From contig OZ316892.1 of assembly GCA_973895155.1 (NCBI GenBank), forward strand, positions 4,154,001-4,218,000: a stretch of 64,000 bases of DNA, given 5' to 3'. Source of the stretch: Marsupella aquatica (lineage: Eukaryota > Marchantiophyta). Position 1 is the stretch's first letter; every line of letters starts with the position of its first letter. This document shows, one piece after another, positions 22,510 through 34,916 of the stretch. The notes below the pieces were generated by a model that ran no database searches, had not been told where the DNA came from, and saw nothing but the letters and a program-made list of their open reading frames with translations. The translations under genes and the position numbers were made by a program.

Positions 22510-25073
22510 ATATGCCCTTTGGTGACGAGCGTGATGTACCTGAGCCAACAACTTTTACACACTAGAAAGACATGGCTGCAAGAGTTGCAAAACCAAAACA
22601 TTCACAAAATGAGACCCTAGACAGGCACAGGATTTGCGAGCCTATTACATGGCTGCAAGTTAGCCATATATTCCACAAACATCGCTCATTTGCGAGACAA
22701 TAAGACTCGCAAAATATTTTGAGATGCTTAAATATTCGCAACCATTTAGTTTTCCAGCGCATCTCAATGAATTTGCGAAGCGGTAAAGATCGCTAACTTG
22801 TTCAATGGTAATTGCTTCGGAAATGTTTTGCGATACCTGAAGTGTCGTAAAATGTTGCGATGGTCTAAGTTTCGCAATTATGTGTTGCGATGTGTGTAAA
22901 CCCTAAACCCTAAACCCTAAACACATCGCAACACATAATTGCGAAACTTAGACCATCGCAACATTTTATGACACTTCAGGTATCGCAAAACATTTCCGAA
23001 GCAATTACCATTGAACAAGTTAGCAATCTTTACCGCTTCGCAAATTCATTGAGATGCGCCGGAAAACTAAATGGTTGCGAATATTTAAGCATCTCAAAAT
23101 ATTTTGCGAGTCTTATTGTCTCGCAAATGAGCGATGTTTATGGAATATATGGCTAACTTGCGATAGTAATAGGCTCGCAAATCCTGTGCCTGTCTAGGGT
23201 CTCATTTTGTGAATGTTTTGGTTTTGCAACTTTGAGATGGTGGTATCTTCGGAAGTTTGCGATGAGGGAATGATGGCAATTAGGGAGCAGTTAAGTATCG
23301 CAAATGTAGCGATGAGTTTGCGGGTGTAGGGGTTTCGCAAGATGTTTCGCAAAATATTATGAGCGCTTCAAAGAGGTGGAAAAGGAATGGGATTGGGGAG
23401 GGAGGGTAAAGGAGGGTGGATACATGTAATTTTTAGGGAGGGACAATGAAAAGGAGGAGGAAGGGAATGGGGCTAGGAGGGACAAGGAACGGAGGGATCC
23501 AAGAGGGAGGATACAGGTTTAGGGGGCACAAGGAAATGAGGGAGGAGGAAGGGTATGTAGATATAGTTTTAGGGAGGGTTTGGATTTAGGGAGTGAAAAT
23601 AAAAAGGAGGGAGTTTAGGGTTTAGAGAGGGACAAGGAAAGGAGGGAGGGTATTGGTTTAGAGAGGGACAAGGAAATGAGGGAGGTTTAAGGGTATAGGT
23701 TTAGGAGGGAGGAGAGAAGCTAGGTTGTATAGGTAAGAGTGGGGGACAGGGGTGGAAAGTAAGGAAAGTATAGGGTTGAAATAGAAAGCCAGGGGTTGGG
23801 ACAAGGAGAGGAAGGAGGAAGGAGGGTTTAATAAGAGGGACAGACAATGAAAGAAAGGAGGAGGGAGGTGGGTACAAGTAATAAGGAGAACAGCTAGGGG
23901 GGGATTAGGAAAGCATGGAGGATAGAGGACTACAAGCAACATGAGTTTTCTTTGCATAAAGTCTACCAAAAGGTGTGGTGAGTGTGGGGTAGGGATGGGA
24001 GATATAGAAAACAACATTTGAAAATGATATACTTACAAAACATAAGTTTATTGATAATTGAGAAGCACATATTTCTCCATTCTACCGAGAAGAGAAATCT
24101 TCATATCATCAAATCTAACTATATATCCGTGTAGCTATATATCCACAAACACAGACCCCTCAAACTTGGTCCTCATCATCTTCAGGTTGGGACACAACCA
24201 GAATATCAGGCTTTTCCCCAACGATTGAACGAGACCGTGGCACATATGTGATGACAAGTGACCATTCCTCTGGGTTTGGGGGGTATGGAATATAGAAACA
24301 TTGTTCCACATGACTTGGAAAAGTGAACGGCTCTGATGTTTGCCAATGAGATGGCTGGAAACTAGTGGCAGACGTCTTCAGTCGTGTAAATCCACACTCA
24401 TCTTGAACCACAGTAGGATTGTTACCTGCAAGGTTCACTTTGAACCACTTGCACTTGAAGACATACTCTTCAAACTTTGATTGTGCATCATAAGATATCA
24501 CTAGAATCTCTTCTACCTTTCCATAATGTGGCACAACATCTTGAATAATATTTGTGTCATGGCGACTGCTGCGGGAATCTTGAGAGAATTGTCCTTGAAC
24601 TCCACAATCAAAGGTACGACCCCTCTTCTCATCAAGGGAAGAAATCCTAAAATCCATCAAACCATAAGGATATGTTACACAAAAATAGACACAAACATAT
24701 TCCAATTAATTAAACACACCAAGAATCTGCCTCTTCAATATACGTGCTTGTATTACAAATGAATTAAATTAAACCAAGTGATTCAAATCAAAGGTTACTA
24801 AGGTAGATGGAGATCACCTGAAATGTCTTCCTTGTGTCCACATTGCTGTCCTTGTTGTAACCACTCTCAAGGGACCATGAACAATGGTACGAACATCATC
24901 TGTGATAGCCGGAAAATGTAATACACTCTCTCCCCTGACCACCATGTCATCCCCCTCAACTAACTTCTCCTTCATATAGTCAAGGTACTTTGGAAAAATC
25001 CTTGGTCTTGTGCTGTTACTTTTGGCATCCTCATAGAAATCCCTCCATTCTTCCATGATAGTGCTGTTACTCA
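22510..25073 (+). repeat. 2.56-kb direct repeat, right of the gap
   Basis: Copy of 19847-22408, including the end of the TNP2 core exon fragment (22510-22565), the palindrome (22583-23231), the G-rich tract and the DUF4216 exons. The 22510 end begins mid-gene in copy-A orientation, then crosses the palindrome into copy B, exactly as the left contig does. Confidence 0.9.
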
Positions 25074-27530
25074 ACATGAATGTGGTCAGTTGTTTCACCT
25101 CCACTGGTGTCAACATGCGAGTTTTCCTAGCACCTGTTAAACGATCCTCTTCATCTTCCCTCTCCTCTACCCAAGTACGGGGAGAGGTACAATCAATTGT
25201 GGCCAATATGTTACTACAATAGAACATACTCTCAGCTGCTAAGTATCCTGTAGCCATGCTTCCCTCAACCCGTGCACGGTTACGTACATAACCTTTTAAC
25301 ACTGCCATGTATCATTCTAGCCAATACATCCACCGACAATGCACAGGACCTGCAATGGCCACCTCATGAACAAGATGAACAAGTAAATGCACTTGACAGT
25401 CAAAAAAGGAAGGAGGAAGGGCCTTCTCCAACTTGCATACCACCTCTGCTGCCAAAACCTCCATCCCATGGATCTCATCAGTATATATCTCCTTAGAGCA
25501 TACCCATCTCAATAGTTTTCCCAATGACCAAAGGGCATCTTGCACTTCTTCACTTGCCAAACCTATTATGGCCACAGGCAATATGTGCTGCAATAACCTA
25601 TGGTAGTCATGTGTCTTGAGATACCTTGGCCACTTATGATTGTCCTCCATCCCAAAGGCCTTTCGGAGATTGGCACCATAACCAGTAGGAAACCGCATGT
25701 CTCCTATGCGATTCTAAAACTCCCTTCTCTGGCCAATAGGAAGCACCCATGGAGCTGAAGGTCGATGCTCGATCCCTGTGATAGGATCACTTATGACCCA
25801 CACGTCTGGATGCATCTCAAGATCCTCACAAGCCTCCCTGAAGTTAGTGTCTTTCTCTCCATAGAAAGCCTTTATCAAAGCCTTTCCCACATTTCCCTCA
25901 ATGTGCATGGGGTCTAATAGATGGCGGATCTTCAACTCACCCCAATAGGGCAAAGTGGTTAATATACTCCACCTTGTCAAGCCACTACCGTCAAATTGCA
26001 TGGGATCCTCTGGGTCTGCCACTCTTGCAGCCATGTCTTTCTAGTGTGTAAAAGTTGTTGGCTCAGGTACATCACGCTCGTCACCAAAGGGCATATCAAT
26101 AGAGGAAAATAGTAGTGGGTCACGCCTCATCTGATGTCCCATTGGAAGAAACTTTGTATGCCCAAGATAAACAATCTTGCGAAGATGTGATGAATACTTG
26201 GCTACATCACCAAGGCTTGGGCCACAAGTGGAGCAATCCTTGTAGCCTTGGGTTTGCAACCCACTCACAAAGCCAAATCCTGGTCATATAAACACACATT
26301 ATGTTAGGATTAGCACATGGAAATGAGGGGATACCATGCATTAGAATATGATGCATTTAAACAACAAAGTTCTTACCTGGGTAGTCATGCATGGTCCACA
26401 TACAAACCCCTTTGAGTTTGAAAACCAGTGGGGTACCCCCTGTAGTCTTTCGACCATCATATGCCCATACTCCTTCCCATAATTTCTGGAGTTCCTGAAC
26501 CAGTAATGTCAAATAGGTGTCCATGTTCTTCACCTTCTTTGGCCCTAGGATAATCAAAGATAGCAACAAAAAACCCTTTTTCATGGACAACCATGGTGGA
26601 AGGTTGTAATTCATGAGAACCACAGGCCAGACCGATGTAGGTCTCCCCTTCCCTCCAAGTGAATGAGGGCTAACTCCATCTGATGCCAACCCCAGTCGCA
26701 CATGCCGAGGGTCACGCTCAAAATCTGGCCATGTTGATTCCACATGTTTATGAGCAGGAGAGTCAACTGGTAATCGCATGACACCGGGCTCCGAACGATG
26801 TTTCTTGTGCCATACCATCAACTCGGCCAAGTCAGAACATCTATACATGTGCAACAAGCGAGGAATTATGGGGAACCAACGAACTGCTTTCCTTGGTACC
26901 TTCTGGGTTAGCATGTTTGGCTCATACCGTGGCTCATGACACACTGTGCATTCTGTGATATGGGTTGTATCCCCGTGAAATAACATGCAATCATTCACAC
27001 AGGCATGAATAATATGGTAATCCATACCAATGGATGAGAGAACCTTCTTTGCATCCTTCCAGGTCCCTGGCAACACATTCTCCGAGGGTAACATCAAGTC
27101 ATGACAATATTCAAATATGTCTGATAACATAGAATTGCTTGTCTTGTGTTTGGCTTGAATGTTCAAGAGCCCCAATATGGCAGAAAGACGGCTCAACCGA
27201 GCACCCTCAAAAATAGGTTCAAGCATGTTCCTCTGCCTCTTTCCATTGTTGTTGTCCCTCTGGAGTATGTTGTGGCCGTGGGTCATTTGAAGGGCCAACC
27301 TCATGACCAATGTGAGGCACATCATCCTCAACATCGGCACCAAACCAATCAACCATGAAGTCATCCATGGCTCTATCTTGATCATGCATGACCTGGTCAT
27401 CAGTCCGAGGTGCGGCTTCCTCATCAGCACCACCTACATCATTACTTGATGAGGAATCACCCTCTGATGGTTCTCCCTCTTCTGGCATACCCATCTCCCG
27501 ATATGTTGCTCTCAACCTTCGTGGTAACAT
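24160..27530 (-). pseudogene. TNP2 transposase, CACTA copy B (full length, disabled)
   Basis: This is the full-length counterpart of copy A. Exons: 27530-26377 (frameshift at about 27220), 26279-24814 (TAG 26041-26043, TAG 25714-25716, TGA 25312-25314) and from about 24640 to 24160. The middle exon has the conserved 'RHLLDPMHIEGNVGKALI', 'KTHDYHRLLQHILP', 'LPPSFFDCQVHLLVHLV' and 'YMAVLKGYVRNRARVEGSM' blocks; the last exon is the DUF4216-type C-terminus ending PEDDEDQV. In 'WMYWLE*YM' the stop stands where TNP2 proteins have an arginine (CGA to TGA). TNP2 cuts and joins CACTA ends; this copy cannot make a full protein without readthrough. It reads toward the palindrome. Confidence 0.9.
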
Positions 27531-27762
27531 TTGTTGAGATGGTTGTGCATTCTATGCACATTACAACCAAAAAACCTCCTCATGTATATTTGACCAAGTA
27601 CAACAAATTAAAATAGACTTAACACCATTCATTCAAGACATTAAGAATTAAAGTAAATGCATGGGCTAAAACCTTATTACTCCAAAATGAGCCCAAAGGC
27701 CATATATATAATAGTAAATGGGAAGTCCAAAATAGGTGCAAGAGGATAAAGGACATGATTTC

Positions 27763-28962
27763 CTAATCCCACTCATAGTGTGTGAATAACTCATCTCCTG
27801 CTCTAATGGTCCTAGTAGCAAGAACTAAGCAATGGTCCTTATGATATGTCGTGCCATATGGTGCTGGCATTGGACCATCAGTAAAAACCCACTCACAATT
27901 GGCCCTACGCTTGGGCCGAGTCCCCACAGTACTATTTATGAAACCAACAATATTCCCATTACGTATGGGATCACCATCTATCACCCGCTGCTCACTATAC
28001 CTTCTAGTGCTACCATCAAAAGTATCCATCTCTAGAGCATATGTTTTCCACTCAGGATGTTGTGCAAGGATCATGTTCCAATGTCTTCTCTTGTAGATGG
28101 GTCCACCGTATGGGAACAAAGTAGGACCCTCTCTACCACGAACACTTGACCCACCCTCCTCATCCATGATGATATCCTCACAAGCAAATACTCCATATCC
28201 ATGTCTCTCTCCAAGTGTGGAAGTTTTCACAATCCAACGTCTACCCCAAACCACAATCTCCTCATCAAAATCTGTAAAATAAGGCAAGCCAAGAGTGATA
28301 GGTTCCCAATCCTTGATGATAGAGGCACACTTGCCAGTGAATGAACAAACACCCCACCTACCCTGAACTAGTGTTCTGGATGGGTCATTGGGTGCTCGTG
28401 GCCTCCTGTTGGATTGGGGCCTGGACCGGGGTCTTCGTGTCTCAGTGGGCACATGAGGGTATTCCCCTTCTGTCCCATGACTGGTACTAATTCCCAAACC
28501 CAAGGCTTGTGAAAGTGCATTGCCTATAGCATCTAAAACTCCTTGTGATGGGACATAGGGTGGTGGTGTCACCAATCTACGCATACTGGATCCCTATTCC
28601 ATGCAAACACCCACAAACAACCAAATGTGTAAACCATATGTGTAAACATTGATTCACCTCTAAAAATAACAGTAAAGAACGGCAATCAATTGAAACAAAC
28701 TTACCATATGGGATGAAGAAGCCCCGGGAGTAAGACCTCTATGACGTCCATATCTCTCAATATGTTGAGCACACACATAAAATTTTTGAGAAATTTGGCC
28801 CACACATCTGGTGCAGTCACAAAGTCTTCGGGGTGGACCACGAGGACCAGTAACCTCGGGCTGAGGAGGAGGGGGTATATCGTCATCGGAGGAGTACTCA
28901 CTACTGGATAGTTCAGAGGAAGAGGACATATCCACTGCCACATTACATTGCATGTAGGGCAT
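27763..28962 (-). CDS. zinc-finger plus SET-domain protein, CACTA copy B
   Basis: Mirror of 16984-18183 with exons 28962-28705 and 28593-27763. The translated protein is identical to copy A as far as I can read it: 362 residues, TNP2-like zinc finger at 47-76 and SET-like domain at 204-362. Both copies being intact, while TNPA- and TNP2-like frames in the same element carry stops, suggests the reading frame was kept until recently. It lies between the TNPA-like gene, transcribed the other way, and TNP2, same strand. The SET domain could have come from a host gene or be native to this CACTA clade; the sequence alone does not decide. Confidence 0.75.
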
Positions 28963-30612
28963 GATTAGGAAAAATTAGGCCATATATAAAGCAATTTTTA
29001 AAAAAATGAACTCAAAAAACAATTAGGTTGGTTTATACATGGGATTTTATTACCCTTTTATATTTGTTAGCATGAAACCCAAATTAAGGTGAGTGTCATG
29101 CAAGAAGAAACCACATTATAACCTTTGGGAAAATTGTAATACCCTATGTCCTAAGTGAGGTTAGATTATTACCTGAATGAGACCCGGGCTCAACAGTGCC
29201 TATAGGTCACGTGGCTTTTGGAACATTTGCCAAATCTAGAAGTAGGAGGAAAATACTGGAAACAAAATGTAAGTTTGGATGGTAATTAGCAGCCGTCAAG
29301 TTGTGGAATCTTAGACATTTACCCACATATATCATGGCACAACAAAGAAGGGCAAGCATAAAAATCTGTACTAACAACATTGACTGTATACATGATGTTA
29401 TACCTTTTAGATGCCCGGGTTCCCACAATGCATATGCATTAGACAAAAGTTGAGGTAGTAGTGTTGGCCCTGCGTTGTATCATGATTACATGGGTTTTCC
29501 CCTCAATTGTTAGCATAAAACCCTAAACCCTAAACCCTTATCCCCCCTCGAGTGAAAGGTGAGTGTCATGCAATAAAAACCCACCCTAGACCCCTGGGAA
29601 AACTCTAAAGGCCTAAGCCCAGAATGAAGTTGGACAATAATTACCTGAATGAGATCCGGACTCAATAGTGCCTGTAGGTCGTGTGGCTCATTGAACATGA
29701 GCTGAATCTAGAAGCACGAGGAAAATACTGGAAACAAAAAAGTAAGTTTGGATAGCCATTAGCTTCTCTCAAGTTGTAGACCCCCAAACATGTGCATATA
29801 GATATTCTTGCACAACAAAGAAGGACAAGGTTTATGAACAATCTCTTTATCAAACCCTGCTAACATACATGTTTAAATATACCTTTTAGATGTCCGGGTT
29901 CCCACAATGCATATGCATTAGACAAAAGTTGAGGAAGCAGTGATGGTCCTGCACTGGATCATGATTACATGGGATTTCCCTCAATTGTTAGCATAAAAAC
30001 CAAAACCTCATCCCGCTTCAAGTGAAAGGTGAGTGTCATGCAATAAAAACCCACCATAGACCCTTGGGAACTCTAAAAGCGTAAGCCAATGAAGTTAGCA
30101 AAAACCTAAATGGTCAATTCCCTTCAACCATCCTATGCTTCTCTCTACCATAATTATATGCCACCCCTCTTGGTTACCCTCCTAAGATACCATAAAAGTA
30201 ACCCAAGATACTATAAAACTGAAACCTCTCTTTCAAACCCTCCTAAGTTGGCCTAAACCCCAAAACCCAAAACATAAAACCCCTCCTAGCTCTTACCCTC
30301 CAATACATATAACCCCAACCTTCATAAATAAAACCCCCCTGCAAACCCAAAACATAAAACCCCTCGTATCTAAGCCAATCTAAGCCCAACCTTCACAAAA
30401 GAAACCCTCCCCTAACCAGGCCAAACCCCCTCCTCTTACCCTGCAATATAACTCCTTCAATTTTCTAACCCCCCCAATCCTTATCTCATCACATCCCACT
30501 AAAATGCAACATAATCCTCTACATCTACCCCATTTAATGTTCATAAGCCCCCTTAGTATCCCTAACAACACATCAAATACGCATGCGAGACGGGGGTTAT
30601 GCCAAAACCAAA
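28963..30612 (-). repeat. leader region with ~480-bp tandem units, copy B
   Basis: Inverse copy of 15334-16983. No coding frame. It separates the divergent TNPA-like and SET/TNP2 genes and probably contains the promoters of both. Confidence 0.5.
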
Positions 30613-30812
30613 TAGCGAAGGCTTTTGCGAATCTTGAAGCTTCGCAAAGATAGAATTTGCGAAGCTTTTTGCGAAGGCCGATGCATCGCAAACTGCGATG
30701 CGAAACGAATCGCAAAGCCCAATATTTTGAATCCTTATGGATTGCCGAACGCGGACAAGGCGGATTCAGTTCATTCAGGCCTGAGGAGAGCAACGAGGGC
30801 AAGGGCGGAGCG

Positions 30813-32911
30813 ATGGCGAGCGAAGAGGGGACTGGTGGTGATGGAGGAGCTTCTTGCAGCAGCGGAGGCAACCGAGGGGGGGGGGATCGATTGAAGGCGA
30901 TTGTGGATGAGCATTTTTCGGTTGCACAGTTGAGTCAAATTGATTTCACCAGTCCAGCAGGGCTGGCATCATTGAGTGCCCTTCTGGGCCAAGCCTTGCA
31001 AGCAGGTCTCACTGCAGGGTAAGCAGCAGTGGAGGAGGATGCAAGGAAGGCAGCAGAGCAGGCGGCTGCTGAGAGGAAGCGAAAGAGGGACGAGAGAGCT
31101 CAGGCTGGAGTGCTCTCGCCTCAAGCATTGGAAAAGAAGAGGAGGAAAGATGAGAGAGACCTGATCAGGAAACAGAGGGAGGAGCAAAGAAAGAAGGAGG
31201 CAGCAAGGAGGAAGCTGCCTCTGATTACTTTAGAGGATGAGGGGATTCCCACCGAGCTTGCTTACAATGGGGCCAAGAGCACAATCAGGCACATTGTATC
31301 CACAAATTTTGCAAGAGGAGTCGAGTGGGGCACTCGCTCAAAGGCAGAGCAGAAGCGAGTCATCAATCAGGTGAAAGATGCATTTCGAAATGGAGGAGAG
31401 ATGGATTCACAGTGGCTTGCTGACAAAATTTCAAACTCCATGTCACAAGCTAGATACCATGATAGAATGAAGATCAGGTCTCACCTTAGAGATTTGGAGG
31501 AGTATAGGAATTTGCAGAGGCCGCTGCAATTCTCAGAAGATATCTGGCAGGCCTTCTACCAGACAGAGGTGAAGTTGAAAGCAGCCAGGCTCCTCAATGA
31601 TTTCACAGAGAAGCTGGCAAAGGCTCGAAGGGCAAAGGAGGCCGGGAAGTCTGACCGGGACCTGAAGGTGATGGAGCAGAAGGTAGCCCAGCTCAAGCAG
31701 GTTGTAGCAGAAGTAGGCGATCCACCCAACAAGTTCCTGAAGGCAGCTGAGCGAGTCCGAGACAAGCCCAACATCACCCACAGGCTGGGTCAAGGTGGCC
31801 TCCCCGGCCTCAAAGCAGCATTCGTGAGTGCACCTCCCTCTCCTCCCTTGACTTCTTGCTACTCCAATTCCTATTCCAACACACCTGCAATGAGCCAACT
31901 CTTTCTTGCATTTCCACCAAGTAGTTACAATTAGACTTGTTGTGTCAGATTAGGTCACGTACAGTTGCTTCCCTCTCGGGTTTTTGCCATGACAGAGTTT
32001 GCGATACATTTGCGATGCGGGTAGCTTCACAAATCCTTCGCAAACCTTATTATGCCCTTTTTTTGCTTACGTTTGCGAAGGCGTTGCGAAGACGTTCGCA
32101 TCGCAACCAGCTTCGCAAACGTAATTGTCCTTACCATTGCGAAGTTGGCGCCTTCGCAAAATTTCAAAAATTTGAATTTTTAAATTTTCCGATCGTTTAA
32201 GTGTTCTTTGAGGGTCTTCCCCATATATGCCACCCTCCATAACCCCAAAACCTTGATGCACCACCCCACCAGCCCCAACAAACCCCCTAATTTTTAGAAG
32301 CCATGTGAATCGGGTTATGGGTTGGTGTTAACCCAATTGTGCTGGTTTTGTTTTGGCTTAGTACAAGAGGTACAAGAGGAAGATTACGGCGGCTGAGATG
32401 GAGGTGGGCCAGAAACATGGGAAGGAGTATCTCTTTCAGCAAGTTGATGAATTATTGGTGAGAATTTTTAGGTTATTACATTCATTGCAATTTTGAATGA
32501 ATATCTCTTTTGTTCACACTTGTAAAGAATATGAGACTAACAGACACCCTGGTTTGCTAATGGAAGCAGGGAGGGGAGGATGGTGACTCCCATACCGAGG
32601 GTGGCACTGATATTAGTGATGAGGATGTGGAGGGGACAGGGGAGGGGAGCACAGCTCCTGCTACTCAAGCCACGCCAACTAGCACTGGAGACCAGTCATT
32701 TGCATCAGCACGTTCCAGTGGTGCTGGGGGTGGTAGCGCGGCAAGCCAGGGCGGTGGAGGTGGGGATGAGGATGAGGATGAGGATGAGGGTGACCCCGAG
32801 GGTGACCAAGAGGAGGAGGAAGTCCAGGTTGCACCCCCCCCAAGAGCACACAAGGGCAAGGAGAAGGCCAAGGGGAAGAAGGCAAGGAGGGGCAGGAACA
32901 CTCCTTTCTAG
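30813..32911 (+). pseudogene. TNPA-like CACTA protein, copy B (one nonsense codon)
   Basis: Exons 30813-31823, 32362-32457 and 32570-32911 join in phase 0 (GTGAGT/TTAG and GTGAGA/GCAG junctions) into a 482-codon frame starting MASEEGTGGDGGASCSSGGN. One in-frame TAA at 31021-31023 interrupts it; a single-base change from GAA would explain it. After the stop come a K/E/R-rich coiled-coil-like stretch, a central region (WGTRSKAEQKRVIN...KSHR-like 'NITHRLGQGGLPGL') resembling plant Ptta/En/Spm TNPA-type proteins, then an acidic run (EDEDEDEDEG) and a K-rich tail. The family role is binding subterminal repeats and regulating the element. The resemblance to TNPA is moderate; the position next to the terminus and divergence from TNP2 support it. 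Confidence 0.6.
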
Positions 32912-33679
32912 CTCGATGTAGACAAGTTGTAGCTAGAGCACTTACATCGAGTTCACATGTATAGCGATCAGCATGCATGGCCGTGGCACTTTACCTAAGG
33001 GTTTTTACCCTTCCATTTTGTAACTTTTGTACTTTTTCAGTAATGCCATTTTAATTGCGGCAGACTGGGTCAACATCACTTTTCTCCCTCCTTCAAAACC
33101 CATGAATGGTCTCCCTCACCCTCACCCTAACCCAAATACACAAAAACCCATGAAATATACATTTTGCGAAGCTTTTGAGAACCAACCCCCATCTCAAAGA
33201 CCCACGGTGAACGTATCGCAACCATTCCGAGGAGAAATGCATCGCAATACTTGCGATGTTGTCTAAATCACAACCCTAGCAAAGACTTCCTCTCCACACG
33301 TTTGCGAGTTAAATGCCTTTGCAACAAAGCGGTCATCCGCTTCTCGCAATCTTACGAGTTTGTTTGCATCGCAAGTTATAGAGAAATTTAACATCGGAAA
33401 TTGCGATGTAAATGTTACCGCAACGTGAGCGATTCATTTGTTCTCGCAAAATAATGAAATTTGTCATTTCTCAATATTTGCAAGGACAGTGCCGTCGCAA
33501 CGTTGCGGAGATGTTGCGACGTATTTAGAATCGCAAGTTGCAAAGTAGTTGCGAAGGGCCGTTTGCGAAGAATTTGAGATGGGAAGTAGCGAAGACGTTG
33601 CGATGCGAGTAAGTTCGCAAATTGGGTATTTCGGATTTTGTTTCCTTTGTATGATGCGAAGGGTGGTGGTTCGCAAAAG

Positions 33680-33699
33680 AGGTGCATAGTGTTGTAGTG
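33680..33699 (-). repeat. right outer terminal inverted repeat of the CACTA pair
   Basis: Inverse complement of 12247-12266. The following three bases are CTT, against TAT on the left, so no target-site duplication is visible. Confidence 0.9.
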
Positions 33700-34413
33700 C
33701 TTGCCCTGAGTCTATGGTGGTGGATGGGGGACGAGTGGAATCATTGATTCAGGCAATATACCCGACTCTTGCTAATGTGGACGATAGGTTCTTAAGTGAG
33801 AGAACTATCCTGGCGCCGACAAATGACGAGGCACTAAAAATTAACGACTCTATCTTAGAAGGACTTCTCGGGGAATCAAGTGAGTTTTTTAGCGTAGATC
33901 GTCCAGATCAGCTTGAGGGGGAGAACTTCTACCCTATGGAGTTCTTGAATACACTCACGCCGAGTGGTCTGCCGCCTCATAAGTTGGTACTAAAGGTTGG
34001 ATGCCCTATCATTTTACTTAGGAATATAGATCACTCTTTGGGGTTGTGCAATGGTACTCGGCTAATTGTGAGAGCAATGAATCGTCATGTCATTGAGGCA
34101 CGTGTTCTCGCAGGAAAACATGCAGGGACCCTTACATTTATCCCACGGATTCCGTTGACGTATGACGAGTCACTTCCTTTTTTATTACGTAGGGTCCAAT
34201 TTCCCGTTCGAGTGGCATATGCAATGACCATAAACAAGGCTCAAGGTCAGACTTTAGAACATGTAGGGTTGCAGCTTTCAAAAGCCTGTATTTAGTCATG
34301 GACAGTTGTATGTAGCATTCTCAAGGGCAACATCACCTACAACTATCCAGGTTTTACTTTCAGATTCCAAGGAGGGTCAAGCAAAGTTGACAAAAAATGT
34401 AAGTTGTATATGA
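33700..34413 (+). pseudogene. Helitron helicase, C-terminal part (decayed)
   Basis: The frame from about 33714 to 34295 contains the end of the PIF1-type helicase: 'ERTILAPTNDEALKINDSIL', 'GCPIILLRNIDHSLGLCNGT' and 'FPVRVAYAMTINKAQGQTLE' (helicase motif V region). A one-base shift near 34290 leads into 'FSHGQLYVAFSRATSPTTIQ' (motif VI) and a stop at 34411. The Walker A and B region that should join this to 12246 is absent from the window, removed at the CACTA pair. It is collinear with the N-terminal part and in the same orientation. Confidence 0.9.
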
Positions 34414-34539
34414 TGAGGTTCTTTATTGAACTCCTGAATAAAGATTGTATCACTTTTGTATTAATCTCTTTGACTTTTTGCTTGAATTATAAGTTTGCAA
34501 TGCACAACCATGTTTGGCTCGCCTCAAAATCTTACCCTC

Positions 34540-34890
34540 ACCTCCACATCTTGCTCTCATCTCGACATCTTGCTCTCACTTTGATAACTTGCCTTCATCT
34601 CCAAATCTTGCCCTCACCTCAACATCTTGCCTTCACTTGAAATCTTGCCCTCATCTCCAAATCTTGCCCTCATGTTGACATCTTGCCCTCACTTGAAATC
34701 TTGCCCTCACCTCCAAATATTGCCCTCACCTCGACATCTTGCCCTCACCTCCAAATCTTGCCCTCACCTCCAAATCTTGCCCTCACCTCCAAATCTTGCC
34801 CTCATCTTGGCATCTCGCTCTCACCTCGGCATCTTGCCCTCACTCAAAATCTTGCTCTCACTCAAAATCTTGCCCTCACTCAAAGTCTTT
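34540..34890 (+). repeat. 19-bp minisatellite near the Helitron 3' end
   Basis: About 18 degenerate copies of CTTGCCCTCACCTCCAAAT. Short tandem arrays just inside the 3' terminus are common in Helitrons. Overlapping open frames across it are repeat translations only. Confidence 0.9.
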
Positions 34891-34916
34891 CGTGCAACGC
34901 ACGGGCATGGGGCTAG
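34891..34916 (+). terminator. Helitron 3' terminal hairpin and CTAG end
   Basis: CGTGC-AAC-GCACG forms a 5-bp stem at 34891-34903, followed nine bases later by CTAG and then a T. This is the canonical Helitron 3' signal where rolling-circle replication stops. Confidence 0.85.

Larger units (their letters stand above)
12247..33699. mobile_element. tail-to-tail pair of CACTA (En/Spm) elements inside the Helitron
   Basis: Both outer ends are the same CACTA terminus: CACTACAACACTATGCACCT at 12247 and its inverse ending GTAGTG at 33699. The first copy runs rightward from 12247 and the second leftward from 33699; they are nearly identical for about 7.67 kb. Each has a TNPA-like gene, a SET-domain gene and a TNP2 gene. 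The left copy lost the 3' half of TNP2; the right copy keeps it. No CACTA terminus is present in the middle, where a 649-bp palindrome joins the two. The three flanking bases differ (TAT left, CTT right), so there is no target-site duplication, and the Helitron helicase centre is missing between the flanks. This points to two insertions joined by a deletion, or an aberrant transposition. If the 2.56-kb repeat around the gap is an assembly overlap, the true length is about 18.8 kb. Confidence 0.85.
26030..33699 (-). repeat. right arm of the 7.67-kb inverted repeat (CACTA copy B)
   Basis: Inverse copy of 12247-19916. The outer end is the CACTA terminus at 33699. Unlike copy A it continues past 26030 into the rest of TNP2. 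Confidence 0.92.
6494..34916 (+). mobile_element. Helitron carrying a nested CACTA pair
   Basis: The 5' end is TCTAACACTATAATAGC at 6494, preceded by A. The 3' end is CTAG at 34913-34916, followed by T and preceded by a short hairpin (34891-34903), the standard Helitron terminal structure with insertion between A and T. Inside is a Rep/helicase gene in the same orientation (8802-12246 and 33700-34413) with the family's diagnostic motifs. Between its halves sits a 21.4-kb CACTA pair, so the Helitron itself is only about 7 kb. The 5' 2.3 kb is GC-rich, repetitive and non-coding. The gene is disabled by stops, frameshifts and loss of its middle, so the element cannot move by its own proteins. 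The 3' boundary is secure; the 5' boundary is inferred from the TC start and the matching flank. Confidence 0.8.
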
